Of a stretch of DNA of 64,000 nucleotides, positions 27,901 through 42,900 are shown in pieces (position 1 is the first letter of the stretch; each line of letters begins with the position of its first letter). Location: NCBI GenBank assembly GCA_026874595.1, contig CM049311.1, forward strand, positions 16,211,676-16,275,675, read 5' to 3'. Origin of the DNA: Sipunculus nudus (lineage: Eukaryota; Annelida; Sipuncula; Golfingiida; Sipunculidae). Under the pieces are notes generated by a model, which was not told where the DNA came from, did not search any database, and was given only the letters and a program-made list of their open reading frames with translations. The position numbers and the translations under genes were made by a program.

Positions 27901-30900
27901 AAAACTGTTTCAAACAAAAAAACATTCCGTATTCGTTACTCTACTGGATTTAAAAAGGTATTCCCTTTTTCATGCAGGTATTATATTTGTAAAGAAATCA
28001 TGTTACCGCATAAGGGTAGATCATGAATAGAATATTTTCTGTCTACCAATTTTTGCCTCCATGTACCTTATTTAGACTTGAAATAAGAATTGTTGATACT
28101 TGCATTTAGCAGACAAATGAAACATTACATTCTACTTATCAAACTGCTTATTAGCCATTATGTGTGAACTGTAAGGCTTCTATGCTCTCTATTTTCTTGT
28201 TAAACGGATTTAAAAAAAATTGAAATTTGAATAAAATGTAGTGGAAGTATTGCTCGGATATACTAGTCCTGACGTTGTTTCCCCTACGACTTTGATAGTA
28301 CATTAATAATGGCTGACAAAGCTCACGAGCCCGAAAAGGGTAACCGAGGCTCGTCAGCACCGAATATTCTATTCTGCGGAAAGGGAAGTCAAAGGCAATT
28401 TGAAATATGAGGTCTATCAGGAAATCGACCGCAGGGGTCTTTTGAATAATTGCCTGCTGCCCTCTCCGGAGTTATCTATATGCTTTCTTTTTTTGAAATA
28501 GGGATTGAAACTGTTTTGTTTTTGCAGGCTAGGAATAACGAAATAATTGTTATATGAATGAGATTATAGATACTCTCAATTGCGGAGTGCTTCTACTTGA
28601 AACTGAGATGGTCTCTTGCATTCTTTTGAAAGCACTTGGAATGAATGTTTATTTTTTTACGAGTGATTATGGGGACATTAAGTTCAAAAAATTACTGAAT
28701 ATTATACGCAAGGCAAGGGATAGATGACCGGCTCAGGTCTAAATTCAAATATGATGCTGTGGATTGCATTCCTGTACTGATCATCTAAAAATAAAAGAAA
28801 GTTAACAAAATATACATTCTACAACCGCCTTGCCCCGAAATCGATGCCCTTTGTCACGCTTGAAGTTAGGAAAAAATGTGAAGTTAGAAGGGTCATATCT
28901 ATCAAATAAGAGACTCACTTTTTGCATGAAAGGGGATTACAAATTTATTATATTTCAGTGGCTCCGACCACAACACCAGCTACCACCGTGGCCCCAACCA
29001 CAACTCCAGCGACAACTGGTAAGCATAGTACAAGGCGAATTAGACCGATTGGAAGTGACAACACTTTTCTATTTTGAAAAAAAGCTATTGTCGAAAACTG
29101 TTTCAAACAAAAAACATTCCGTATTCGTTACCCCACTGGATTTAAAAAGGTATCCCCTTTTTCATGCAGGTATTATATTTGTAAAGAAGTCACGTTACCG
29201 CATAAGGGTAGATCATGAATAGAATATTTTCTGTCTATCAATTTTTGCCTCCATGTACTTTATTTACACTTGAAATAAGAATTGTTGATACTTGCATTTA
29301 GCAGACAAATGAAACATTACATTCTACTGATCCAACTGCTTATTAGCCATTAAAGGTGAACTGTAAGGCTTCTATGCATCTATTGTCTTGTTAAACAGAT
29401 TTAATGTTGTTTTCAGGGAACAAGTAGGAAAAACGAATTAGAGATACCATAACTTTAAGGGATTTACTTCAAATGTTTTCAATCAAACATTTTTGTATGT
29501 ATATTATTCTTCAGTGGCTCCAACGACTATTCCGGCCACCACCGTTGCTCCAACCACACCTGCAGCAACAACAGGTAAGCAGGATTCATGACTCATTTAG
29601 GTATTAACTAATTACACTTTGATCAATGCCAATTGCAGGTTCCTCCACTAAGAGAAAAAAAAATAGAATCAGATAGAATCTCAGATAGTTTCGAAATCAA
29701 TCTAACCTTTGACGCTACCTGGAACAAAACGTCCCTTCTGTGTCTTGCGAATGTTATATTAGATACAAATGATATAGGTAAACACGAAAGAGCAAAAGTC
29801 GAGTGTTTACGTATTTTCAATATTTGATGCCTGTTTCTTTTCGGCGTTCTTTGTATGAATTTTGGACGTGAAATGTAGTTGATTCCGTTTAGCATCAACC
29901 ATGTGAAATTAGCGAATGAAGGAATTCGGTTCTATGACTACATATCGATACATAGATTTAGAACGGGTGACTTTGTATGCTGTTTACTTTTCGATCTTAC
30001 AATGTTTTTTCTTACAGTGCTGATAGATCCTGTATAATTGGAACAAAAATTTTTTTTCTCTCCACATCGTTTTACTTGTATCTTATCGAATTCCCCTTCT
30101 GATTTTACAACACGCATCACCTTTAAGCTCCTCTATGAAAGGTTTTCTTCTTTTCTTCAATCATATTTCATTTAGCTGAATTGTATATTATTTTAACATG
30201 CGCCCAAAACAGTACCCTACTTCTGCGTTTGGGTTAAGCTTGGCAAGCTAGTATTGAGAAAGATGGACATGATCGTCCAGCGGAATCTCTTGGGTGCAGA
30301 AAGTGAAATAATGATGCATTTTATGCGCTCAGGTTTTCCTGATCATTAAAATCCCTTACAGTAAAAAAATGGAAATTTTAATCAAATGTAGTGGAAGAAT
30401 TGCTAGGATATACTGGTCCTGCTTTGGTTTCCCCTGAGACTATGCCAGTAAATTAATAATGGCTGACAACGATCTCGAGCACGAAAAGGGGTACCGAGGC
30501 ACGTCAGGACCGAATATTCTATTATGGGGAAAAAGAAGTCAAAGGCAATTTAAAACATAAGGTCTATAATTAATTAGTTCATTATTGTGTTTGGCCAAAG
30601 ATTATTTTACGGATATTTTGCTTTAGTGATCCCGAGGACAACACTAGCCACAAACGTGGCTCCAACACACAACTCCAGTAACATCCGGCAAGCAAGATAG
30701 TGTCGTATTAAGGTTCAATTGATTAATCTCTGATTACGACCCATGTTCTAGACAACTTGGTCTTCACCTTATTGAACACTTTTCAGCATGATTTTTTGTA
30801 ATTAGTTTCAAACGGAAAGTAAAATCGGGTCCGTTCCCATACCGGAGTTTTAGCGGTCTGTCCTTTTTCATGCGAAGGTTGTGTTTGATGGTTAATCAGA

Positions 30901-33900
30901 AATCGATCGCATCGGTCTTTATAATAATTGCCAGCTGCCCTGTCCGGAGCTATATAACTGCTTTCTTTATTTAAAATGTGAATGGAATCTGTTTTGTTTT
31001 TGCAGGCTAGGAATAAAGAAATATTTCTGATATAAATGAGATTATCGATACTCACAATGCGTAGTGCTTCTACTTGAAACTGGGATGGTCTCTTGTTTCC
31101 TTTAGAAAGCAATGGGAATGAATGTAAAGTTTTTTACGAGTGGTTATGGAGACATTCAGTTCGAAAAATTATTGCAAATTATATGCAAGGCAAAGGAAAG
31201 ATGACTGTCTCAGTTCTAAATTCAAAAATATACATTCTACAATAGCCTTGCCCTGAAATCTATGCCCTTTGTCCCGGTTGAAGTTAGGAAAAAAAGTGAA
31301 GTTAGAAGGGTCATATCTATCAAATTAAAGACTCAGTTTTTGCATGAAAGGGGATTACAAATTTATTATATTTCAGTGGCTCCGACCACAACACCAGCTA
31401 CCACCGAGGCTCCAACCACAACTCCAGCGACAACTGGTAAGCATAGTACAAGGCGAATTGGACCGATTGGAAGTGACAACACTTTTCTATTTTGAAAAAA
31501 AAAACTATTGTCTAAAATTGTTTCAAACAAAAAAACATTCCGTTTTCTTAACACCTCTTTATTTAAAAAGGTGTTCCCTGTTTAATGCAGGTATTATGTT
31601 TGTAAAGAAATCAAGTTACCGCATAAAGGTGGAACACGAATGGAATATTTTCTGTCTACCAATTTTTGTCTCCATGTACCTTATTTAGACTTGAATTAGG
31701 AATTCTTGACACTTGCATTTAGCAGACAAATGGAGCATTACATTCTACTGATCCAACTGCTTATTAGCCATTAAGTTTGAACTGTAAGGCTTCTATGCAT
31801 CTATTGTCTTGTTAAACGGATTTAATGTTGTTTTCGGGGAACAAGTAGGAAAAACGAATTAGAGATACCATAACTTTAAGGGATTTACTTCAAATGTTTT
31901 CAATCAAACATTTTTGTATGTATATTATTCTTCAGTGGCCCCAACGACTACTCCGGCCACCACCGTTGCTCCAACCACACCTGCAGCAACAACAGGTAAG
32001 CAGGATTCATGACTCATTTAGGTATTAACTAATTACACTTTGATCAATGCCAATTGCAGGTTCCTCGACTAAGAGAAAAAAAATAGAATCAGATACAATC
32101 TCAGATAGTTTCGAAATCTATCTAACCTTTGACGCTACCTGGAACAAAACGTCCCTTCTGTGTCATGCGAATGTTATATTAGATACAAATGATATAGGTA
32201 AACCCGAAAGAGCAAAGGTCGAGTGTTTACGTGTTTTCAATATTTGATGCTTGTTTCTTTTCGGAGTTCTTTGTATGAATTTTGGACGTGAAATGTAGTT
32301 GATTCCGTTTAGCATCAACCATGTGAAATTAGCGAATGAAGGAATTCGGTTCTATGACTACATATCGATACATAGATTTAGAACGGGTGACTTTGTATGC
32401 TGTTTACTTTTCGATCTTACAATGTTTTTTCTTACAGTGCTGATAGATCCTGTATAATTGGAACAAAAATTTTTTTTCTCTCCACATCGTTTTACTTGTA
32501 TCACATCTGAATTCCCCTTCTGAATTTACAACACGCATCACCGTTAAGCTCCTCTATGAAAGGTTTTCTTCTTTTCTTCGATCATATTTCATTTAGCTGA
32601 ATTGTATATTATTTTAACATGCGCCCAAAACAGTACCCTACTTCTGTGTTTGGGTTAAGCTTGGCTAGCTAGTATTGAGAAAGATTGACATGATCGTCCA
32701 GCGGAATCTCTTGGATGCAGAAAGTGAAATAATGATGCATTTTATGCGCTCAGGTTTTCCTGATCATTAAAATCCCTTACAGTAAAAAAATGGAAATTTT
32801 AATCAAATGTAGTGGAAGAATTGCTTGGATATACTGGTCCTGCCTTGGTTTCCCCTGACACTATGCCAGTAAATTAATAATGGCTGACAACGATTGCGAG
32901 CAGGAAAAGGGGTATCGAGGCTCGTCAAGACCGAATATTCTATTCTGGGGAAAAAGAAGTCAAAGGCAATTTAAAACATAAGGTCTATAATTAATTAGTT
33001 CATTATTGTATTTGGCCAAAGATAATTTTACGGATATTTTGCTTTAGTGATCCCGAGGACAACACTAGCCACAAACGTGGCTCCAACACACAACTCCAGT
33101 AACATCCGGCAAGCAAGATAGTGTCGTATTAAGGTTTAATTTATTAATCTCTGATTACGACCCCTGTTCTAGACAACTTGGTCTTCACCTTATTGAACAC
33201 TTTTCAGCATGTTTTTTTGTAATTAGTTTCAAAAGGAAAGTAAAATCAGGTCCGTTCCCATACCGGAGTTTTAGCGGTCTGTCCTTTTTCATGAGAAGTT
33301 TGTGTTTGTAGAGTATTATGATGGTTAATCAGAAATCGATCGCATGGGTCTTTAGAATAATTGCCAGCTGCCCTGTCCGGAACTATATAACTGCTTTCTT
33401 TATTTAAAATGTGAATGGAAGCTGTTTTGTTTTTGCAGGATAGGAATAAAGAAATATTTCTTATATGAATGAGATTATCGATACTCACAATGCGGAGTGC
33501 TTCTACTTGAAACTGGGATGGTCTCTTGTATCCTTTAGAAAGCAATGGGAATGAATGTAAAGTTTTTTACGAGTGGTTATGGAGACATTCAGTTCGAAAA
33601 ATTATTGCAAATTATATGCAAGGCAAAGGAAAGATGACTGTCTCAGTTCTAAATTCAAAAATATACATTCTACAATAGCCTTGCCCTGAAATCTATGCCC
33701 TTTGTCCCGGTTGAAGTTAGGAAAAAAAGTGAAGTTAGAAGGGTCATATCTATCAAATTAAAGACTCAGTTTTTGCATGAAAGGGGATTACAAATTTATT
33801 ATATTTCAGTGGCTCCGACCACAACACCAGCTACCACCGAGGCTCCAACCACAACTCCAGCGACAACTGGTAAGCATAGTACAAGGCGAATTAGACCGAT

Positions 33901-36900
33901 TGCAATGTGACAACACTTTTCTATTTTGAAAAATAAACAATTGTCTAAAACTGTTTCAAACAAAAAAACATTCCGTATTCGTTACCCTACTGGATTTAAA
34001 AAGGTATTCCCTTTTTCATGCAGGTATTATATTTGTAAAGAAATCACGTTACCGCATAAGGGTAGATCATGAATAGAATATTTTCTGTCTACCAATTTTT
34101 GCCTCCATGTACCTTATTTAGACTTGAAATAATAATTGTTGATACTTGCATTAAGCAGACAAATGAAACATTACATTCTACTTATCAAACTGCTAATTAG
34201 CCATTAAGTGTGAACTGTAAGGCTTCTATGCTCTCTATTTTCTTGTTAAACGGATTTAAAAAAAATTGAAATTTGAATAAAATGTAGTGGAAGTATTGCT
34301 CGGATATACTAGTCCTGACGTTGTTTCCCCTACGACTTTGCTGGTACATTAATAATGGCTGACAAAGCTCACGAGCCCGAAAAGGGTAACCGAGGCTCGT
34401 CAGCACCGAATATTCTATTCTGCGGAAAGGGAAGTCAAAGGCAATTTGAATTATGAGGTCTATCAGGATATCGACCGCAGGGGTTTTTTGAATAATTGCC
34501 TGTTGCCCTCTCCGGAGTTATCTATATGCTTTCTTTATTTGAAATAGGGATTGAAACTGTTTTGTTTTTGCAGGCTAGGAATAACGGAATAATTGTTATA
34601 TGAATGAGATTAAAGATACTCTCAATTGCGGAGTGCTTCTACTTGAAACTGGGATGGTCTCTTGTATTCTTTTGAAAGCACTGGGAATGAATGTTTATTA
34701 TTTTACGAGTGATTATGGGGACATTTAGTTCGAAAAATTACTGAATATTATACGCAAGGCAAGGGATAGATGACTGTCTCAGGTCTAAATTCCAATATGA
34801 TGCTGTGGATTGTGTCCCTGAACTGATCATCTAAAAATAAAAGAAAGTTAAAAAAATATACATTCTACAACCGCCTTGCCCCGAAATCCATGCCCTTTTT
34901 CACGGTTGAAGTTAGGAAAAAATGTGAAGTTAGAAGGGTCATATCTATCAAATAAAAGACTCACTTTTTGCATGAAAGGGGATTAAAAATTTATTATATT
35001 TCAGTGGCTCCGACGACAACTCCAGCTACCACCGTGGCTCCAACCACAACTCCAGCGACAACTGGTAAGCATAGTACAAGGCGAATTGAACCGATGGGAC
35101 GTGACAACAATTTTCTATTTTGAATAAAAAAACTATTGTCTAAAATTGTTTCAAACAAAAAAACATTCCGGATTCGTAACACCACTTTATTTAAAAAGGT
35201 GTTCCCTGTTTCATGCAGGGATTTTGTTTGTAAAGAAATCAAGTTACCGCATAAGGTTGGAACACGAATGGAATATTTTCTGTCTACCAATTTTTGTCTC
35301 CATGTACCTTATTTAGACTTGAATTAGGAATTCTTGACACTTGCATTTAGCAGACAAATGGAGCATTACATTCTACTGATCCAACTGCTTATTAGCCATT
35401 AAGTTTGAACTGTAAGGCTTCTATGCATCTATTGTCTTCTTAAACGGATTTAATGTTGTTTTCGGGGAACAAGTTGGAAAAACGAATTAGAGATACCATA
35501 ACTTTAAGGGATTTACTTCAAATGTTTTCAATCAAACATTTTTGTATGTATATTATTCTTCAGTGGCCCCAACGACTACTCCGGCCACCACCGTTGCTCC
35601 AACCACACCTGCAGCAACAACAGGTAAGCAGGATTCATGACTCATTTAGGTATTAACTAATTACACTTTGATCAATGCCAATTGCAGGTTCCTCGACTAA
35701 GAGAAAAAAAATAGAATCAGATAGAATCTCAGATAGTTTCGAAATCTATCTAACCTTTGACGCTACCTGGAACAAAACGTCCCTTCTGTGTCATGCGAAT
35801 GTTATATTAGATACAAATGATATAGGTAAACCCGAAAGAGCAAAGGTCGAGTGTTTACGTGTTTTCAATATTTGATGCTTGTTTCTTTTCGGAGTTCTTT
35901 GTATGAATTTTGGACGTGAAATGTAGTTGATTCCGTTTAGCATCAACCATGTGAAATTAGCGAATGAAGGAATTCGGTTCTATGACTACATATCGATACA
36001 TAGATTTAGAACGGGTGACTTTGTATGCTGTTTACTTTTCGATCTTACAATGTTTTTTCTTACAGTGCTGATAGATACTGTATAATTGGAACAAAAATTT
36101 TTTTTCTCTCCACATCGTTTTACTTGTATCAAATCTGAATTCCCCTTCTGAATTTACAACACGCATCACCGTTAAGCTCCTCAATGAAAGGTTTTCTTCT
36201 TTTCTTCGATCATATTTCATTTAGCTGAATTGTATATTATTTTAACATGCGCCCAAAACAGTACCCTACTTCTGTGTTTGGGTTAAGCTTGGCTAGCTAG
36301 TATTGAGAAAGTTGACATGATCGTCCAGCGGAATCTCTTGGGTGCAGAAAGTGAAATAATGATGCATTTTATGCGCTCAGGTATTCCTGATCATTAAAAT
36401 CCCTTACAGTAAAAAAATGGAAATTTTAATCAAATGTAGTGGAAGAATTGCTTGGATATACTGGTCCTGCCTTGGTTTCCCCTGACACTATGCCAGTAAA
36501 TTAATAATGGCTGACAACGATTGCGAGCACGAAAAGGGGTATCGAGGCTCGTCAAGACCGAATATTCTATTCTGGGGAAAAAGAAGTCAAAGGCAATTAA
36601 AACATAAGGTCTATAATTAATTAGTTCATTATTGTTTTTGGCCAAAGATAATTTTACGCATATTTTGCTTTAGTGATCCCGAGGACAACACTAGCCACAA
36701 ACGTGGCTCCAACACACAACTCCAGTAACATCCGGCAAGCAAGATAGTGTCGTATTAAGGTTTAATTTATTAATCTCTGATTACAACCCATGTTCTAGAC
36801 AACTTGGTCTTCACCTTATTGAACACTTTTCGGCATTTTTTTTGTAATTAGTTTCAAACGGAAAGTAAAATCAGGTCCGTTCCCATACCGGAGTTTTAGC

Positions 36901-39900
36901 GGTCTGTCCTTTTTCATGAGAAGTTTGTGTTTGTAGAGTATTATGATGGTTAATCAGAAATCGATCGCATGGGTCTTTAGAATAATTGCCAGCTGCCCTG
37001 TCCGGAACTATATAACTGCTTTCTTTATTTAAAATGTGAATGGAAGCTGTTTTGTTTTTGCAGGTTAGGAATAAAGAAATATTTCTTATATGAATGAGAT
37101 TATCGATACTCACAATGCGGAGTGCTTCTACTTGAAACTGGGATGGTCTCTTGTATCCTTTAGAAAGCAATGGGAATGAATGTAAAGTTTTTTACGAGTG
37201 GTTATGGAGACATTCAGTTCGAAAAATTATTGCAAATTATATGCAAGGCAAAGGAAAGATGACTGTCTCAGTTCTAAATTCAAAAATATACATTCTACAA
37301 TAGCCTTGCCCTGAAATCTATGCCCTTTGTCCCGGTTGAAGTTAGGAAAAAAAGTGAAGTTAGAAGGGTCATATCTATCAAATTAAAGACTCAGTTTTTG
37401 CATGAAAGGGGATTACAAATTTATTATATTTCAGTGGCTCCGACCACAACACCAGCTACCACCGAGGCTCCAACCACAACTCCAGCGACAACTGGTAAGC
37501 ATAGTACAAGGCGAATTAGACCGATTGCAATGTGACAACACTTTTCTATTTGAAAAATAAACAATTGTCTAAAACTGTTTCAAACAAAAAAACATTCCGT
37601 ATTCGTTACCCTACTGGATTTAAAAAGGTATTCCCTTTTTCATGCAGGTATTATATTTGTAAAGAAATCACGTTACCGCATAAGGGTAGATCATGAATAG
37701 AATATTTTCTGTCTACCAATTTTTGCCTCCATGTACCTTATTTAGACTTGAAATAATAATTGTTGATACTTGCATTTAGCAGACAAATGAAACATTACAT
37801 TCTACTTATCAAACTGCTAATTAGCCATTAAGTGTGAACTGTAAGGCTTCTATGCTCTCTATTTTCTTGTTAAACGGATTTAAAAAAAATTGAAATTTGT
37901 ATAAAATGTAGTGGAAGTATTGCTCGGATATACTAGTCCTGACGTTGTTTCCCCTACGACTTTGCTGGTACATTAATAATGGCTGACAAAGCTCACGAGC
38001 CCGAAAAGGGTAACCGAGGCTCGTCAGCACCGAATATTCTATTCTGCGGAAAGGGAAGTCAAAGGCAATTTGAAATATGAGGTCTATCAGGAAATCGACC
38101 GCAGGGGTCTTTTGAATAATTGCCTGCTGCCCTGTGCGGAGTTATCTATATGCTTTCTTAATTTGAAATAGGGATTGAAACTGTTTTGTTTTTGCAGGCT
38201 AGGAATATCGGAATAATTGTTACATGAATGAGATTATAGATACTCTCAATTGCGGAGTGCTTCTACTTGAAACTGGGATGGTCTCTTGTATTCTTTTGAA
38301 AGAACAGGAATGAATGTTTATTTTTTTACGAGTGATTATGGGGACATTAAGTTAAAAAAATTACTGAATATTATACGCAAGGCAAGGGATAGATGACTGT
38401 CTCAGGTCTAAATTCAAATATGATGCTGTGGATTGTGTCCCTGAACTGATCATCTAAAAATAAAAGAAAGTTAAAATAAATATACATTCTACAACCGCCT
38501 TGCCCCAAAATCCATGCCGTTTGTCACGGTTGAAGTTAGGAAAAAATGTGAAGTTAAAAGGGTCATATCTATCAAATTAAAGACTCAGTTTTTGCATGAA
38601 AGGGGATTACAAATTTATTATATTTCAGTGGCTCCGACCACAACACCAGCTACCACCGTGGCTCCAACCACAACTCCAGCGACAACTGGTAAGCATAGTA
38701 CAAGGCGAATTAGACCGATTGAAAGTGACAACACTTTTCTATTTTGAAAAATAAACTATTTCTAAAACTGTTTCAAACAAAAAAACATTCCGTATTCGTT
38801 ACTCTACTGGATTTAAAAAGGTATTCCCTTTTTCATGCAGGTATTATATTTGTAAAGAAATCATGTTACCGCATAAGGGTAGATCATGAATAGAATATTT
38901 TCTGTCTACCAATTTTTGCCTCCATGTACCTTATTTAGACTTGAAATAAGAATTGTTGATACTTGCATTTAGCAGACAAATGAAACATTACATTCTACTT
39001 ATCAAACTGCTTATTAGCCATTATGTGTGAACTGTAAGGCTTCTATGCTCTCTATTTTCTTGTTAAACGGATTTAAAAAAAATTGAAATTTGAATAAAAT
39101 GTAGTGGAAGTATTGCTCGGATATACTAGTCCTGACGTTGTTTCCCCTACGACTTTGATAGTACATTAATAATGGCTGACAAAGCTCACGAGCCCGAAAA
39201 GGGTAACCGAGGCTCGTCAGCACCGAATATTCTATTCTGCGGAAAGGGAAGTCAAAGGCAATTTGAAATATGAGGTCTATCAGGAAATCGACCGCAGGGG
39301 TCTTTTGAATAATTGCCTGCTGCCCTCTCCGGAGTTATATATATGCTTTCTTTTTTTGAAATAGGGATTGAAACTGTTTTGTTTTTGCAGGCTAGGAATA
39401 ACGAAATAATTGTTATATGAATGAGATTATAGATACTCTCAATTGCGGAGTGCTTCTACTTGAAACTGAGATGGTCTCTTGTATTCTTTTGAAAGCACTT
39501 GGAATGAATGTTTATTTTTTTACGAGTGATTATGGGGACATTAAGTTCAAAAAATTACTGAATATTATACGCAAGGCAAGGGATAGATGACTGTCTCAGG
39601 TCTAAATTCAAATATGATGCTGTGGATTGTGTTCCTGTACTGATCATCTAAAAATAAAAGAAAGTTAACAAAATATACATTCTACAACCGCCTTGCCCCG
39701 AAATCGATGCCCTTTGTCACGCTTGAAGTTAGGAAAAAATGTGAAGTTAGAAGGGTCATATCTATCAAATAAGAGACTCACTTTTTGCATGAAAGGGGAT
39801 TACAAATTTATTATATTTCAGTGGCTCCGACCACAACACCAGCTACCACCGTGGCCCCAACCACAACTCCAGCGACAACTGGTAAGCATAGTACAAGGCG

Positions 39901-42900
39901 AATTAGACCGATTGGAAGTGACAACACTTTTCTATTTTGAAAAAAAGCTATTGTCGAAAACTGTTTCAAACAAAAAACATTCCGTATTCGTTACCCCACT
40001 GGATTTAAAAAGGTATCCCCTTTTTCATGCAGGTATTATATTTGTAAAGAAGTCACGTTACCGCATAAGGGTAGATCATGAATAGAATATTTTCTGTCTA
40101 TCAATTTTTGCCTCCATGTACTTTATTTACACTTGAAATAAGAATTGTTGATACTTGCATTTAGCAGACAAATGAAACATTACATTCTACTGATCCAACT
40201 GCTTATTAGCCATTAAAGGTGAACTGTAAGGCTTCTATGCATCTATTGTCTTGTTAAACAGATTTAATGTTGTTTTCAGGGAACAAGTAGGAAAAACGAA
40301 TTAGAGATACCATAACTTTAAGGGATTTACTTCAAATGTTTTCAATCAAACATTTTTGTATGTATATTATTCTTCAGTGGCTCCAACGACTATTCCGGCC
40401 ACCACCGTTGCTCCAACCACACCTGCAGCAACAACAGGTAAGCAGGATTCATGACTCATTTAGGTATTAACTAATTACACTTTGATCAATGCCAATTGCA
40501 GGTTCCTCCACTAAGAGAAAAAAAAATAGAATCAGATAGAATCTCAGATAGTTTCGAAATCAATCTAACCTTTGACGCTACCTGGAACAAAACGTCCCTT
40601 CTGTGTCATGCGAATGTTATATTAGATACAAATGATATAGGTAAACACGAAAGAGCAAAAGTCGAGTGTTTACGTATTTTCAATATTTGATGCCTGTTTC
40701 TTTTCGGCGTTCTTTGTATGAATTTTGGACGTGAAATGTAGTTGATTCCGTTTAGCATCAACCATGTGAAATTAGCGAATGAAGGAATTCGGTTCTATGA
40801 CTACATATCGATACATAGATTTAGAACGGGTGACTTTGTATGCTGTTTACTTTTCGATCTTACAATGTTTTTTCTTACAGTGCTGATAGATCCTGTATAA
40901 TTGGAACAAAAATTTTTTTTCTCTCCACATCGTTTTACTTGTATCTTATCGAATTCCCCTTCTGATTTTACAACACGCATCACCTTTAAGCTCCTCTATG
41001 AAAGGTTTTCTTCTTTTCTTCAATCATATTTCATTTAGCTGAATTGTATATTATTTTAACATGCGCCCAAAACAGTACCCTACTTCTGCGTTTGGGTTAA
41101 GCTTGGCAAGCTAGTATTGAGAAAGATGGACATGATCGTCCAGCGGAATCTCTTGGGTGCAGAAAGTGAAATAATGATGCATTTTATGCGCTCAGGTTTT
41201 CCTGATCATTAAAATCCCTTACAGTAAAAAAATGGAAATTTTAATCAAATGTAGTGGAAGAATTGCTAGGATATACTGGTCCTGCTTTGGTTTCCCCTGA
41301 GACTATGCCAGTAAATTAATAATGGCTGACAACGATCTCGAGCACGAAAAGGGGTACCGAGGCACGTCAGGACCGAATATTCTATTATGGGGAAAAAGAA
41401 GTCAAAGGCAATTTAAAACATAAGGTCTATAATTAATTAGTTCATTATTGTGTTTGGCCAAAGATTATTTTACGGATATTTTGCTTTAGTGATCCCGAGG
41501 ACAACACTAGCCACAAACGTGGCTCCAACACACAACTCCAGTAACATCCGGCAAGCAAGATAGTGTCGTATTAAGGTTCAATTGATTAATCTCTGATTAC
41601 GACCCATGTTCTAGACAACTTGGTCTTCACCTTATTGAACACTTTTCAGCATGATTTTTTGTAATTAGTTTCAAACGGAAAGTAAAATCGGGTCCGTTCC
41701 CATACCGGAGTTTTAGCGGTCTGTCCTTTTTCATGCGAAGGTTGTGTTTGATGGTTAATCAGAAATCGATCGCATCGGTCTTTATAATAATTGCCAGCTG
41801 CCCTGTCCGGAGCTATATAACTGCTTTCTTTATTTAAAATGTGAATGGAATCTGTTTTGTTTTTGCAGGCTAGGAATAAAGAAATATTTCTGATATAAAT
41901 GAGATTATCGATACTCACAATGCGTAGTGCTTCTACTTGAAACTGGGATGGTCTCTTGTTTCCTTTAGAAAGCAATGGGAATGAATGTAAAGTTTTTTAC
42001 GAGTGGTTATGGAGACATTCAGTTCGAAAAATTATTGCAAATTATATGCAAGGCAAAGGAAAGATGACTGTCTCAGTTCTAAATTCAAAAATATACATTC
42101 TACAATAGCCTTGCCCTGAAATCTATGCCCTTTGTCCCGGTTGAAGTTAGGAAAAAAAGTTAAGTTAGAAGGGTCATATCTATCAAATTAAAGACTCAGT
42201 TTTTGCATGAAAGGGGATTACAAATTTATTATATTTCAGTGGCTCCGACCACAACACCAGCTACCACCGAGGCTCCAACCACAACTCCAGCGACAACTGG
42301 TAAGCATAGTACAAGGCGAATTGGACCGATTGGAAGTGACAACACTTTTCTATTTTGAAAAAAAAAACTATTGTCTAAAATTGTTTCAAACAAAAAAACA
42401 TTCCGTTTTCTTAACACCTCTTTATTTAAAAAGGTGTTCCCTGTTTAATGCAGGTATTATGTTTGTAAAGAAATCAAGTTACCGCATAAAGGTGGAACAC
42501 GAATGGAATATTTTCTGTCTACCAATTTTTGTCTCCATGTACCTTATTTAGACTTGAATTAGGAATTCTTGACACTTGCATTTAGCAGACAAATGGAGCA
42601 TTACATTCTACTGATCCAACTGCTTATTAGCCATTAAGTTTGAACTGTAAGGCTTCTATGCATCTATTGTCTTGTTAAACGGATTTAATGTTGTTTTCGG
42701 GGAACAAGTAGGAAAAACGAATTAGAGATACCATAACTTTAAGGGATTTACTTCAAATGTTTTCAATCAAACATTTTTGTATGTATATTATTCTTCAGTG
42801 GCCCCAACGACTACTCCGGCCACCACCGTTGCTCCAACCACACCTGCAGCAACAACAGGTAAGCAGGATTCATGACTCATTTAGGTATTAACTAATTACA

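Larger units (their letters stand above)
13278..31376. repeat. 18.1-kb higher-order repeat, first copy
   Basis: Module order is ABDC, A, ABDC, A, A, ABDC, ABDC, A, A, ABDC. Exons here recur 18,099–18,100 bp downstream (13278 to 31377, 16905 to 35005, 21722 to 39822, 24140 to 42240). The near-constant offset over more than 11 kb shows that introns as well as exons were copied as one block. Confidence 0.93.
27766..31900. repeat. 7,237-bp repeat, second copy (partial)
   Basis: It matches the first copy until shortly after the A exon at 31377. The D exon then has the variant seen at 13961 (TCG serine codon, and CCC after the donor), so this copy joins the next 18.1-kb unit there. Confidence 0.85.
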